DNA of 64,000 bases from Liolophura sinensis (lineage: Eukaryota; Mollusca; Polyplacophora; Chitonida; Chitonidae): contig NC_088300.1 in assembly GCF_032854445.1 (NCBI RefSeq), positions 25,031,608 through 25,095,607 of the forward strand, written 5' to 3'. Both the position numbers and the translations under genes were made by a program. Shown here in pieces: positions 48,662 to 57,866 of this stretch. The number at the start of each line of letters is the position of its first letter. The stretch's first letter is position 1. Under the pieces are notes generated by a model that worked only from the letters and a program-made list of their open reading frames with translations, did no database searches and was not told the DNA's origin.

Positions 48662-48788
48662 CTGGCCAAAACGACATACATGTTATCCTGAGCCTGGCCA
48701 AAACGACATACATGTAATCCTGATCCTGACCAAAACGGCTTACAAGTAATCCTGAGCTTGGCCAAAACGACATACATGTAATCCTGAG
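48662..48788. repeat. 32-bp tandem repeat, 4 units
   Basis: Four units of CTGGCCAAAACGACATACAT plus GTAATCCTGAGC (32 bp). Units 1, 2 and 4 are nearly identical; unit 3 carries several changes (GGCTTACAAG). Each conserved unit contains the palindrome ACATGT. Only four copies and no unique spacers, so this is an ordinary minisatellite. Confidence 0.95.
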
Positions 48789-50236
48789 ATAAATCCACAG
48801 TCCAACAGCGCCAAATCTTTGTACATTCTGTAATAACGGAGTTGTGTTCCCTCGTGTTGTGCGTTGAATTTGAACTAAATATAAAAAATCAACCCAATCA
48901 TATGTACGGGATGGTCTCCACAGTATCCAGCCCTTCAGTTGAATTTGTAAGAATATCACTTTATCATGTTAGCAGGGGTAATGAAAACTACACACCGATA
49001 CGTGCAGACGTGTTCAACCCAAATACAGAATGCTAGGCTAACATCTGGACACAAAGACCCCCCATTACAACTTCCGTTTTTCGGGAGGGGAAAAAATTAC
49101 GATGGTAACTGTGCATTTTAGAGTGTAAAGTCTTTTTTTCGCTGCCAGCCTGCCGTTTTTGGTGTACAGGTGCATGCTTGGTATCAAAATGTCAAACTGT
49201 CCAAGCTTTGGGCAGATATGAGTTTTAATGATGAAAGTTCGAAATTCTGGGCGAGAGGACACAGGGAGACAGGTGGTGATCCCTCCCAGCTGCCGACATA
49301 GAAAGGTCCAGATTTTGACGGTCAACCTATTTTTATGGCTTCTTTCTCACAGTCTGGGCCAGGTATGCACCAAAGCTTATTGGCCACGGAATGTTTGGAA
49401 CTGAGCTACGGTGCTAAACGTTAACATTGTCGCTTATGGAAAACTAATGGGGTCTGTGGCAATCTACATGTTTGCATGCAGACAGAAGAGGTGTTCGTCG
49501 GGCTTGAGCGCCTTCGTGATCAAGGGGAGACTACTACTACTACACAGGTAGATACTCGCATGAATAATAAACACGTTGTGCTACCGCTTTTCACAGTATC
49601 CAAGTTCCAATTATTTGTTGAACACACACACAGACAAATAAATGCGTATAGCGTATATACATAGTTTTATGAATACTGATACACACGTTACCAAACTTAT
49701 GGTTGGCATACAAACCAGCATATCCGTAGTATTATCCTCTGTTTAAGGAAAACTTACACAGCAAGTTAATAGTACAGCGCTTGTAAGATGATGGCGGGAC
49801 AATAAATTCTATCTCCATGATAAGATATGGTCATCTGGAACATCATACCTTTTACATTCCGAATAACCTGTGCATAACCACCTCATGATCATTAAGTGGA
49901 GGATGGATATGATTTTGTGGTGGAAAAGATTAACATTTTTTGCCTATATAAAATAACATTGCATAAATATTGAATGCAGAAATACAATAAAGACATGTAA
50001 ATAAGAATGGTGAGAATATTAGATGTGATGAAACTTTCTCCTCACATACTACTGTCAGCTGCTTTCAGACGTATTTTGAAACTCTAAAAGTAGTAAATAA
50101 CTGCCATATTTTATGTACTTGATAGGTGTTTAAACATTGTACTCAAGAACATTACCCTTTACAAGAGGGTTCAGGGTTCACATCCATAGCCATGAATTAA
50201 TACCAGACAAGCTTCCTGACCTAAAGCCACACAAGA

Positions 50237-50503
50237 ACCATTGATTTATTTGTTTATTTCACTGAGGTTTTATGTTGTGCTCAGGGATATTTTCATTAAA
50301 CAACAGCAACCAGCGTTATCATGGGAGGAAACTTATCAGAGCCTCTGGGCAAGCCCACTGCCATCTGCAGGTAGCTCTCAGGCCTTCCCATGTACATGTA
50401 TGACCGGAGAGGAAGCCAGCAGGAGCTGGTTTTGAACTCACAGCCATTGGATTGATCAGAATCTCCTGGGTCACTGTTCTGCGCTAACCACTAGGTTGAA
50501 CCT
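50237..50503 (-). mobile_element. SINE family 1, old diverged copy
   Basis: Minus-orientation copy recognisable from GATTTATTTGTTTATTTCAC (tail side), GCTCAGGGATATTTTCATTA, CCATCTGCAGGTAGCTCTCA, GACCGGAGAGGAAGCCAGCA, GGAGCTGGTTTTGAACTCAC (B-box region) and GAATCTCCTGGGTCACTGTT at the head side. It has many substitutions relative to the young copy at 50872. Confidence 0.9.
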
Positions 50504-50871
50504 TTGAGAGCAGGGCTCCAGCCAGAGACCTCCGCCAAGACTATATGCTCATTTACATTAAACTGAAAAGATTTATTTGTGCTCTTGGTAATGTACATGT
50601 ATATCCAAAAAAAACAAAAAACAAACAAACAAATAAATAATTTAAAAAATCATTGATGTCAAAGTACCAGAAAATAGGATTTGTTCTTTGAATTTAGCAC
50701 TTAAAATCGTATTTTATAGGTAAAAAATTAGATGCAATTTCAAAAAGCCCCAATTTGTAGAAGTACATGTGTAAATGCTCAAGCATGAAAGCTGAATTTT
50801 TTACCCATTCACAGTCTTCCTCTGTTAGTATTATCAACCAATGAACAATGTCTTTTTTCACCATTAGGAGA

Positions 50872-51149
50872 TTTTTTTTTTTTTTTTTTTTTTTTTTGAT
50901 TGGTGTTTTACGCCGTACTCAAGAATATTTCACTTATACGACGGCGGCCAGCATTATGGTGGGTGGAAACCAGGCAGAACCCGGGGGAAACCCACGACCA
51001 TCCGCAGGTAGCTGACAGACCTTCCCACATACAGCCGGAGAGAAAGCCAGCATAAGCTGGACTTGAACTCACAGCGACCGCATTGGTGAGAGACTCCTGG
51101 GTCATTACGCTGTGCTAGCGCGCTAACCAACTGAGCCACGGAGGCCCCA
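50872..51149 (-). mobile_element. SINE family 1, youngest-looking full copy, poly(A) tail, 13-bp target-site duplication
   Basis: Intact element in minus orientation. Read 5' to 3' on the minus strand: GGGGCCTCCGTGGCTCAGTT, A box TGGCTCAGTTGG, B box GAGTTCAAGTCC, ACGCCGTACTC-type tail and about 25 uninterrupted A residues. Perfect 13-bp direct repeats CACCATTAGGAGA flank it (50859-50871 and 51150-51162). The head resembles a tRNA with a wide A-to-B box spacing, as in tRNAs with a long variable arm. It makes a good reference sequence for the family in this window. Confidence 0.97.
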
Positions 51150-51439
51150 CACCATTAGGAGAATGGACACAAAGAGCTTCATGGTCTTTCCAGATTTACA
51201 AACTTCAAAACTGTGCACAATGAGTCTATCACGAACATTTCCTTCTCTGTTTGCCACATATCACACAGAGCAGATTAAGAGCTAAGATACTCACTGACAG
51301 CGCATATACACATTAACATAAATGAAATGATATATGTGAGGTGAGCACTTATGCTTAACAATAAAGGCATACGATGACTGAAACTGTCCCAGCTGAGCAA
51401 CGTGAATTTCGAGAAGATAAAGCATTAGTAAGTTTGCTT

Positions 51440-51560
51440 TCACATTTCATCATCACTTAACATTAAGTCCTCTTCAGGGAAATCGCCCACTGTAACTGTC
51501 CCTGGTTTCACAAAACCTCCATACTTTGGTGGACACTCAAAGTACCGTTTTCCCTTGACA
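51440..51560 (-). CDS. TBCB: TBCB exon 7 (last)
   Basis: Encodes the end of the CAP-Gly domain ([19 protein letters not shown] then [12 protein letters not shown]) and an acidic tail, stop TGA at the complement of 51440-51442. Acceptor CTCCTTGCAG. The human protein also ends in a short acidic peptide after GDFPEED; here the tail is LMLSDDEM. Confidence 0.96.
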
Positions 51561-51764
51561 CTGCAAGGAGACACAGGTGGAATTTTCAGCATACAGAGAC
51601 ATTAGAGTATGAGATATTACTTTGTTTACTGTTTCAAAACGTACTATAAAACATGGAATACAGTGGCCTATGACTTTGGTTTAAAACCTCCCATCAAAAT
51701 AAAATACCCCAAAAAGTGCCAGTCAGTCACTGAGTCACCAATATCTCTCAACATGGATGCTGCG

Positions 51765-51798
<34 letters not shown>

Positions 51799-54700
51799 AA
51801 TTAATTCCAAAACATCCATCATTTTAAATACTAGGATGTCTATTTTATTTGATTTGTGTTCTACACTCTTTACTTCCCCCTCAAGAATATTTCATTTACA
51901 CCACAACGGCCAGCATTATGGTGGAAAAAACCCGAAAAGATCCCCACAACCATCTGCAGGATGCTGAAAGACCTTTCCACATACAATCGGAGAGGATGAG
52001 AGCATGAGCTGGACTAACCATGCTAACCACCAGGCCATGGAGGCCCCTATGAGCTTGACTGACTACTGAAAATTTGGTATAAGGGAGGCCAGGTAAAAAA
52101 TTTTGACTGCTCCAACGAAATTGAACTTTTAGCTTAGGCAAAGTAGTCATCACTAAGGAACAACTCAGAAATAAATTTTCCCTTACAAATTTATTTTCTT
52201 TATTGGTGTTTAAAGCCACACTCAAGAATTTGTTCATGTACAGTGTACAGTGACAGTCAGGTATATAGATGGTGGAAACCTGTGACTGCCTGGCTCAGTA
52301 AATATCCACCTTTTGCCATATATGTAAACCTTCTGACCTTATCAAAAGCTGATAGCTGAACTTGACCTTATGACCTCAATGGTCAGGGGCTGATTAGCTG
52401 CCATAAGAACAGTGCTTCAGACAAATTCATTCCACTGCATACCACAATGTGTGTATTAAGCTCCTAACAAGAGATATGAGATAACTGTACCTTCCATCAT
52501 TCTTTCCTGTCGGCTCATCATACTGTACACCCACCCAGTAACCTGGCTGAAAATCAGTCAGTCCTGTTAAGGGAAAGAACAATAAATAAATTTATTTATT
52601 CACTTACATCTGGTGTACAGAAGGAGATTTCATTGTCAGCCTTCAATGCTCATGTCACATTTTCAGCAAGAACATTAGCAAGTTTCAAGAGGTGTGCTGG
52701 CTGAATACAAAGGGCTGCCTATTCTGCTCATATTGTATTTCAGCTTTATACATGATGGGATATTTCACTCATATGATACTACATAAAAATTTAATGGGTT
52801 AGCAAGAACAGAGTGTTATCCTTATTAAACCTCCTGAACAACATAAACTGATAACAGTACTGTAGAGGTTAATGTAGACAGTGATATTGAGTGCTCAGGG
52901 CCCACTCTCTGATCTGACAATGCAGGGAGACATTTATACTGCTGACTTGGTGTGTCCTGCTTTAACATCTGTGTTGCAAAATCAGGACTTTATTGCAACC
53001 TGACAAAACTTTACAGCTGGCCCACGTGCACAGTATCACATATGATATTTTTACTTCAGGCTGTGGTGGTGCAGTCAGCAGATGAAGGTTCTGTCTTGTA
53101 AGCAGCAAATTTGGAGTTCAATCCTGTGTCCTGTCATACTAAAGACTTTAATATCTGTAGCCTTAGTACCACCTGAATTGGCGCTCAGCGTAAGTGTCAG
53201 TGTTGTGTCTAGTGGCTTCGGAATGGCATTGCAATGAGGCACCACTGATAGTATGTCGGGACAGGGACATTGATATTAGTCCCAATCTAACAAACACTCA
53301 TTTCCTGGAAAACTGACGAGTAATAAATGCATGCTACACAATATCACAAAAGAGAAACAAACAGATAGTTTCTCCCTGGAGCAATGAAATGATGGAACAA
53401 CACAGATCATGTTGCCCCTTGACATGAAATCTAAATATTTTAAACCTCAGAAAAATTCTGTAGCTTATATTTTAGAAAATTGCAGGGTTGGCCTTGTTCT
53501 GGGCAAAATGTATTCCTTATCTGTTGTCTTTTCCTTCAAGCTCAATATGCGGACACTCACCAACATATTTAACAGTTCCTCTTCTTGACATCTGGCCTGG
53601 AACAGCCACCTCACACCTAGGAATACAAGGATTACCACTGGTTGCATCATGGATTAATGATTAGTTATTAATGATGATGACCCAATGCTGTAGTATACGG
53701 GAGTTAAATCTCACTACGGTCACATAAACATATTAAATATATGTCAACCCATTCTCGAACAGGGAATTTTCTCTCTTCACTTGCTCTACAATTTACTTGC
53801 CTTTTTGATTGGTATTTTACACCGTACTCAAGAATACATTTATATGGAGGTGGCCAGAATTATGATGGGAGGAAACCCAGCAGAATCTGGAGGAAACCCA
53901 CGACCATCTGCAGGCTGTTGACAGACCTTCCCACATACAGGCCAAGAGAAAGCCAGTTTGAGCTGGACTTGAACCCACAGCGACTGCATTGGTGAAAGGC
54001 TCATGAAAAGGGTCATTGTACCACGCTGGCACGCTGATCAAGGAGTCCATGGAGCGTGGTTGGTCTGGAAATTAAGCAGCCTGCTGTGGTGACATCAGTG
54101 GTGATAGCTGTTGACACAACTTTGTTAAGCTGGTCCTGCAGTCCAAGTATGTCCATTGATGTTATTCCCTAATACTCCCAGCTACTGATGGAATTATGCA
54201 TAAACCACAGGGGTTTATAAATATAGAATATACCTGAAAATGAAAACCTTTGTCTCAGCTTTTTGGCATATCTTTTTTTATTTTCCTTAAAACTGTACTC
54301 TTTGTTTTATAGTGCTTCTTCATGTATCCTTTGTGTATGTATGTTATATTTTGTACTTCAATTCCTCATGAATCTAACCTGTCTCCAACTCTGATACTCT
54401 CAGCTAACTTCTTTTCCTTTTCCTCTTTCTGTGCCTTTTCTTCATCCAACCTCTTTTGTTCTTCAGGATCAACTTCTCTGAACCGTCCTAGTTTATTTCG
54501 CTCTTTAAATGCTTTCACAGAATCTATAACAAAGACACAATGACTTATCATTCAACTTAAGATAAGGTTTTTGCAGTACATATAAACATCATAATTACTG
54601 TTACAATTAAGCAATTCTTAGCTTCTTTATTTCAAAATGTTATAAAAATATATATAATTTAAAAATATTCAATGTTCATCAGTCGGATTGAGAAGGTTTT

Positions 54701-57327
54701 GAGGTCATATTCATATATAATCGAGGGAAATAAGTCAAAGAAGAGAGGTAACTCTTTCTAACATACATGACATTATATCCAAGAAATGTGGATTTCTTTT
54801 GCTGACTATGGGCATTGGGCAGCCACATGTTCTGTTACTCTTATTTTAATTACACAAGTTCACACATTTTAAAAAATGTACAGTTAGCTGCACTTTATTC
54901 CCTGCCAGGGTACAAGAAGCATATACGAAATCATGATTCACCATGAAAATACTTGCACATGACATGGATATAGGCCATTGAAAAAACTAATGTAAACTTT
55001 GGAGTTATCAAATAATTATACATCTGTGATGAAAAGTGAAGTTCATCACCAGTTTATGCTTCACCTGTTCTTTGGTCATACTCCTCTGCAGTCAGTTCAA
55101 ACTTTTCTACTTTTGACACATCTTCAAATTCCCCAGTGCGCAGTGATGAATCAACCACCTTTCAACATATATGTTTACACAAAAATCTCTGTATTTAAAA
55201 GATCATGGTGAATAGCAGTGCTGACCCCGAATTAAATAAAGAAATAATCTGGGAATCTGTTAAATAGTCATTCTTCAGCATAAGGGCTAGGGCTCACTTT
55301 CTCACACATCAGAAATCAATTTGTCAAGACTCTTCTCACAACTCAAATGTCCTAATGACATATTATCCTGGGCCACATTACTTTTCAGCTTCGGAGTCTT
55401 TGGTTTTACAATTTTTTACAATAGTGGGCTGTCTACTTTCATAAGCAACAATCTTTCTCAAGTGAGCTAAACAAATATAACAAAATCTAGAACAGAAAAA
55501 AAATATCAAACCAAAATAAAAATGACATATATAAATTGCAATTGTGCATTCTTTTATGAAGATATTTAGAATATCATTACGTTTTGAATACACTACTCGA
55601 TGTTTTTTCTTATCTGAACTTGCCTACAAGGCTTAAATTTACTACTTACACAGTACTACAAACACATCAGTCTCAGAAAAAAAAATCAAGAAAACCTGCA
55701 GTTCTTCTTTTCTCCTTAACCCCTCAATCAAAAAATGGCTTACATGTAATCTCATGCCATCCTCTACAGGATATGATCCAAACATAGCATTATCATTGTC
55801 CAGTTCACAGATCAGTTTGTTGTCTTTAGTGTACAACTCAAGTTTCATTGAGCCTGTTGATGACCCAGTTAGCAGTTCCAATTTTCCCTGTGAGAACACA
55901 ACAGTATATCATTTAAACTTAAAGGTACTACGAGTGGGGGATGGGGAGAGATATGTGTGTGTGTGTGTGTGTGTGAGGTGGGGGGGGGGGAGGTGTCAGT
56001 TAAAAAAAAAATAAACAGAAAGTTACACATGTAGTTTATTCCTGTTTGTAATTACGTTTGTAATTTTTGCAGTTACTTGATTTCTTTTAACACAATACTC
56101 AAGAATTTTCAATTACATGAATAGGGTGGCAGTCAATTTTATAACTGGTGGACACAGGAGTGTCCCAGGTAATCCACTGATCTTTGGTAAGTAAAAGATT
56201 ACTTTTCAAGCTGGTTCAGAATTGGGCGCAATTGTGTCCCAGTGTAGCAAAATGAAACTTCAACTCTGTACAGGCTGTCACACCTGACTGCACATCCATT
56301 CATTGTAGAGTAAAACTTTTGGAGTTACTCCACACACACACACTGCTCAATAAACACACACAAGCCACGTATTCCAGTGCATTGTCCTAATTCTCTGTGA
56401 CCATAATGATAGATTTTTTTATTTATTTGATTGGTGTTTTACGCCGCACTCCACTTTTCACTTGTACAATGGCAGCCAGCAGTATGATGGGAGGAAACCG
56501 GGCAGAGCTCAGGGAAAACCCATGACCATCCGCAGGTTGCTGGCAGACCTTCTCACTTATGGATGGAGAGGAAGCCAGCATGAGCCGACTTGAACTCACA
56601 GCGACCGCATTGGTGAGAGGCTCCTGGATCATTACACTGTGCTAGTGTGCTGACCAACTGAGCTGCGGAGGCCCCCTCCCATAAGGACAGATGTAAGTTG
56701 TATAAGTTTCTTGTCTCTAAAGTTGTGTGCAGTACTTCATCTAAGAATTAAGGTATGCCTTTTCCACATGGTTAATTGTCCATTCAACAGTGTTTTGATA
56801 ATTTTATTTTACTAGTATGAGGTCAATGATTTGAAATTTCTCATGACCTTATGTCGTCAAAGCTGTCAATTGTCAAAATTCACATAAAATGTACTGGGCC
56901 TAAATAATGCAAAGAACAAAAAAAAAAAACATCCCATTCTCTTCACTCTACAAGTTATGTAGCTAACTGAAATGGGTTACCATTGGAATGACACAGGCTT
57001 TGGAGATAATTATGTAGCACTAGGTAAAAACAGTAGCAAGGCCATCTGTGACAAGCAACAGATTCGCGCTTCTGTAGTTAACCCTGTCCGTAGTTAACAT
57101 CAAGACTGATTGTTAATTTTCAAAACACGTTTACAACTACAGCCTGACTGCCCAACAAACATCTTGAACAAAAATAAGTGCAACTACGATGGCAAATTCC
57201 CTCGAACCTTCAAATTAGCAATGGTAAGATCTTTCGGGAACCTCCTTTCGCTGCCGAAACTGTTCACAGAACTAGTCACTGTAACGTGGACTAATGCCTG
57301 TGTAATCACAGAGTATTCCTCCGTCAT
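51440..57327 (-). CDS. TBCB: Tubulin-folding cofactor B, complete gene, seven coding exons
   Basis: TBCB is a cytosolic chaperone that binds alpha-tubulin and, with TBCE, takes part in folding and dissociation of tubulin dimers. Coding exons on the minus strand: 57208-57327, 55744-55887, 55065-55158, 54379-54523, 53561-53616, 52491-52563, 51440-51560. All junctions are GT-AG and the phases add up to 753 nt (250 residues plus stop); vertebrate TBCB is about 244 residues. Residues 1-88 form the ubiquitin-like domain ([36 protein letters not shown]). Residues 120-165 form a charged helix rich in E and K. Residues 167-235 form a CAP-Gly domain with the GKNDG signature at 206-210 followed by VKGKRYFEC. 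The C-terminus is acidic ([11 protein letters not shown]). The start is the only early ATG in frame and lies directly before the ubiquitin-like domain. BIRC6 starts about 360 bp away on the other strand. Family 1 SINEs occupy introns 4, 6 and probably 2 and 1. Confidence 0.97.
51768..51795. repeat. (TA)n microsatellite in TBCB intron 6
   Basis: About 14 TA dinucleotides inside the last TBCB intron. Confidence 0.93.
51843..52048 (-). mobile_element. SINE family 1, shortened copy in TBCB intron 6
   Basis: Minus orientation. Tail side ATTTGATTTGTGTTCTACAC, then CCTCAAGAATATTTCATTTA, CGGCCAGCATTATGGTGG, CCACAACCATCTGCAGGATG, GAGCATGAGCTGGACT and the head end GCCATGGAGGCCCC. The region between the B box and the A box is largely deleted. 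Confidence 0.88.
52190..52310 (-). mobile_element. SINE family 1, very old fragment in TBCB intron 6
   Basis: Only the 3' side is clear: TTTATTTTCTTTATTGGTGT, TTAAAGCCACACTCAAGAAT and AGATGGTGGAAACCTGTGAC. Similarity fades further right (52310-52400), though GCTGAACTTGACCTTATGAC may be the decayed B-box region. Confidence 0.6.
52491..52563 (-). CDS. TBCB: TBCB exon 6
   Basis: A 73-nt exon encoding [19 protein letters not shown] followed by KNDG. This holds the CAP-Gly GKNDG loop, which in this fold binds C-terminal EEY/F-type tails of tubulin and partner proteins. Acceptor CTTAACAG, donor GTACAG; ends in phase 2. Confidence 0.96.
53058..53290 (+). mobile_element. SINE family 2, copy in TBCB intron 5 (antisense to the gene)
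   Basis: Head-like CAGGCTGTGGTGGTGCAGTC, B-box-like GGAGTTCAATCCTGTGTCCT, then GTCATACTAAAGACTTTAAT, TTGGCGCTCAGCGTAAGTGT, GTCTAGTGGCTTCGGAATGG and CATTGCAATGAGGCACCACT. The GTCATACYAAAGACTT and TTGGCGCTCAGCRT blocks are typical of this family as I recall it. The 3' tail is not recognisable. Confidence 0.72.
53561..53616 (-). CDS. TBCB: TBCB exon 5
   Basis: A 56-nt exon encoding [19 protein letters not shown], the first strands of the CAP-Gly domain (RCEV and RRGTVMYVG in the human protein, from memory). Acceptor TTCCTAG, donor GTGAGT; ends in phase 1. Confidence 0.95.
53800..54054 (-). mobile_element. SINE family 1, nearly full copy in TBCB intron 4
   Basis: Minus orientation, from the tail (TTTTTGATTGGTATTTTACA, CCGTACTCAAGAATAC) through GAAACCCAGCAGAATCTGGA, CACGACCATCTGCAGGCTGT, TTCCCACATACAGGCCAAGA and GAGCTGGACTTGAACCCACA (B box) to the decayed head ending about 54054. 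Confidence 0.92.
54379..54523 (-). CDS. TBCB: TBCB exon 4
   Basis: Encodes [14 protein letters not shown], then a very charged segment ([13 protein letters not shown]) likely to be helical or a short coiled coil, ending in SIRVGDR before the CAP-Gly domain. Acceptor TTGTTATAG, donor GTTAGA; ends in phase 2. Confidence 0.95.
55065..55158 (-). CDS. TBCB: TBCB exon 3
   Basis: Encodes [20 protein letters not shown] then [11 protein letters not shown], linking the ubiquitin-like domain to the central helix. Acceptor is TTGAAAG (a purine-rich, weak acceptor) and donor is GTGAAG. Ends in phase 1; the split codon with exon 4 gives D. Confidence 0.93.
55744..55887 (-). CDS. TBCB: TBCB exon 2
   Basis: Encodes residues 41-88 ([14 protein letters not shown] to EDGMRLH), the core of the ubiquitin-like domain. 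Acceptor TCTCACAG precedes it and donor GTAAGC follows (complement of 55742-55743). Both junctions are phase 0. The run of [17 protein letters not shown] matches the conserved TBCB pattern of a D/E-rich loop then LGSYPVDDG as I recall it. Confidence 0.95.
55954..55975. repeat. (GT)n microsatellite in TBCB intron 1
   Basis: Eleven GT dinucleotides, followed by a GGTGGGGGGGGGGAGG tract to about 55992. Confidence 0.93.
56078..56190 (-). mobile_element. Possible very old SINE family 1 fragment in TBCB intron 1
   Basis: TTGATTTCTTTTAACACAAT, ACTCAAGAATTTTCAATTAC, GGGTGGCAGTCAATTTTATA and CTGGTGGACACAGG follow the order of the family 1 3' half in minus orientation, but identity is low. Confidence 0.4.
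56412..56677 (-). mobile_element. SINE family 1, full-length copy in TBCB intron 1
   Basis: Minus orientation with an ATTTATTTGATTGGTGTTTT tail, ACGCCGCACTCC, GGAAACCGGGCAGAGCTCAG, CCATGACCATCCGCAGGTTG, GAGAGGAAGCCAGCATGAGC, ACTTGAACTCACAGCGACCG (B box) and the head TGACCAACTGAGCTGCGGAG and GCCCCCT. Confidence 0.94.
57208..57327 (-). CDS. TBCB: TBCB exon 1
   Basis: Encodes residues 1-40, from [10 protein letters not shown] to LTIANLK, the first strands of the ubiquitin-like domain. The start ATG is the complement of 57325-57327. The donor GT is the complement of 57206-57207 (AAG then GTTCGA), a weaker-than-usual donor but the only one that keeps phase 0 with exon 2. Confidence 0.9.
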
Positions 57328-57688
57328 GATGTTTACGTTTAATTTAACCTGTTTTTAAGCCCATACGACCGACACAAAATCTACAAAAAAGATACAGGTG
57401 GATGACTCAACGCGTCGCGCAGATAAAATCAGCGTGTTATAAATTCGTCTGCATTGTCCATACGGAATTTCATTGCAAATCTCGCTCCATGTGTCACGTG
57501 ACGTACTGATCATGCCAGCTTTCTGTGATTATCCTGAGTAAAGAGCCTATAGGACAGGCCGAAAATTTGGATATTAGTTTATTTGAAGAAAATCTAGTTA
57601 TCATAATAACACATATTTCAAAAGCTACTTTCACTTCCTAAAATAACCTGTGATGTCACGAGAGTTGCGAAGCTCTGAGCGAGTAAAG
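57328..57688. promoter_or_regulatory. Shared divergent promoter of TBCB and BIRC6
   Basis: The 361 bp between the two start codons must hold the 5' UTRs and promoters of both genes, or at least their first coding exons' upstream sequence. There is no clear TATA box. It contains the perfect palindrome GTCACGTGAC at 57493-57502 (an E-box core CACGTG, of the USF/MITF/TFEB type) overlapping TGACGTAC, a CRE-like half site. A CpG-rich patch, CAACGCGTCGCGC, lies at about 57409. The BIRC6 start sits in AAGATGGCGGCC (57687-57698), a YY1-type element common at TATA-less housekeeping promoters. Which factors act here is inference. Confidence 0.65.
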
Positions 57689-57866
57689 ATGGCGGCCACC
57701 GAAGAGTGGTTCGTGGGGGAAGACGGGTGCATATCCGTTGGGGAACCCACCGCCTCGGTGACGTACCACTCATCTCTGAACACGATAATAGTTGTAACAA
57801 AAGAACCGGCTTTGAAAGTCATCGATGTAACGTCTGGGTCGCTTCTGCAGAAGTCAAATTTATCAG
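57689..57866 (+). CDS. BIRC6: BIRC6 coding exon 1
   Basis: Encodes MAATEEWFVGEDGC to LLQKSNLS, followed by donor GTAGGC; ends in phase 1. Reading through the donor gives an apparent frame to 57985, which is intron. The frame is open upstream to the ATGs at 57650 and 57653, so a slightly longer N-terminus is possible. Confidence 0.9.

Larger units (their letters stand above)
47950..51439. other. Non-coding stretch downstream of TBCB
   Basis: Contains the 32-bp repeat and two family 1 SINEs listed separately. The part next to 51439 should include the TBCB 3' UTR (the gene reads leftwards), but I could not identify a confident poly(A) signal. No other gene was recognised. Confidence 0.5.

Noticed and set aside
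48662-48788. CRISPR-like array
   Set aside because: Four head-to-tail 32-bp units without unique spacers in a eukaryotic intergenic region; an ordinary minisatellite.
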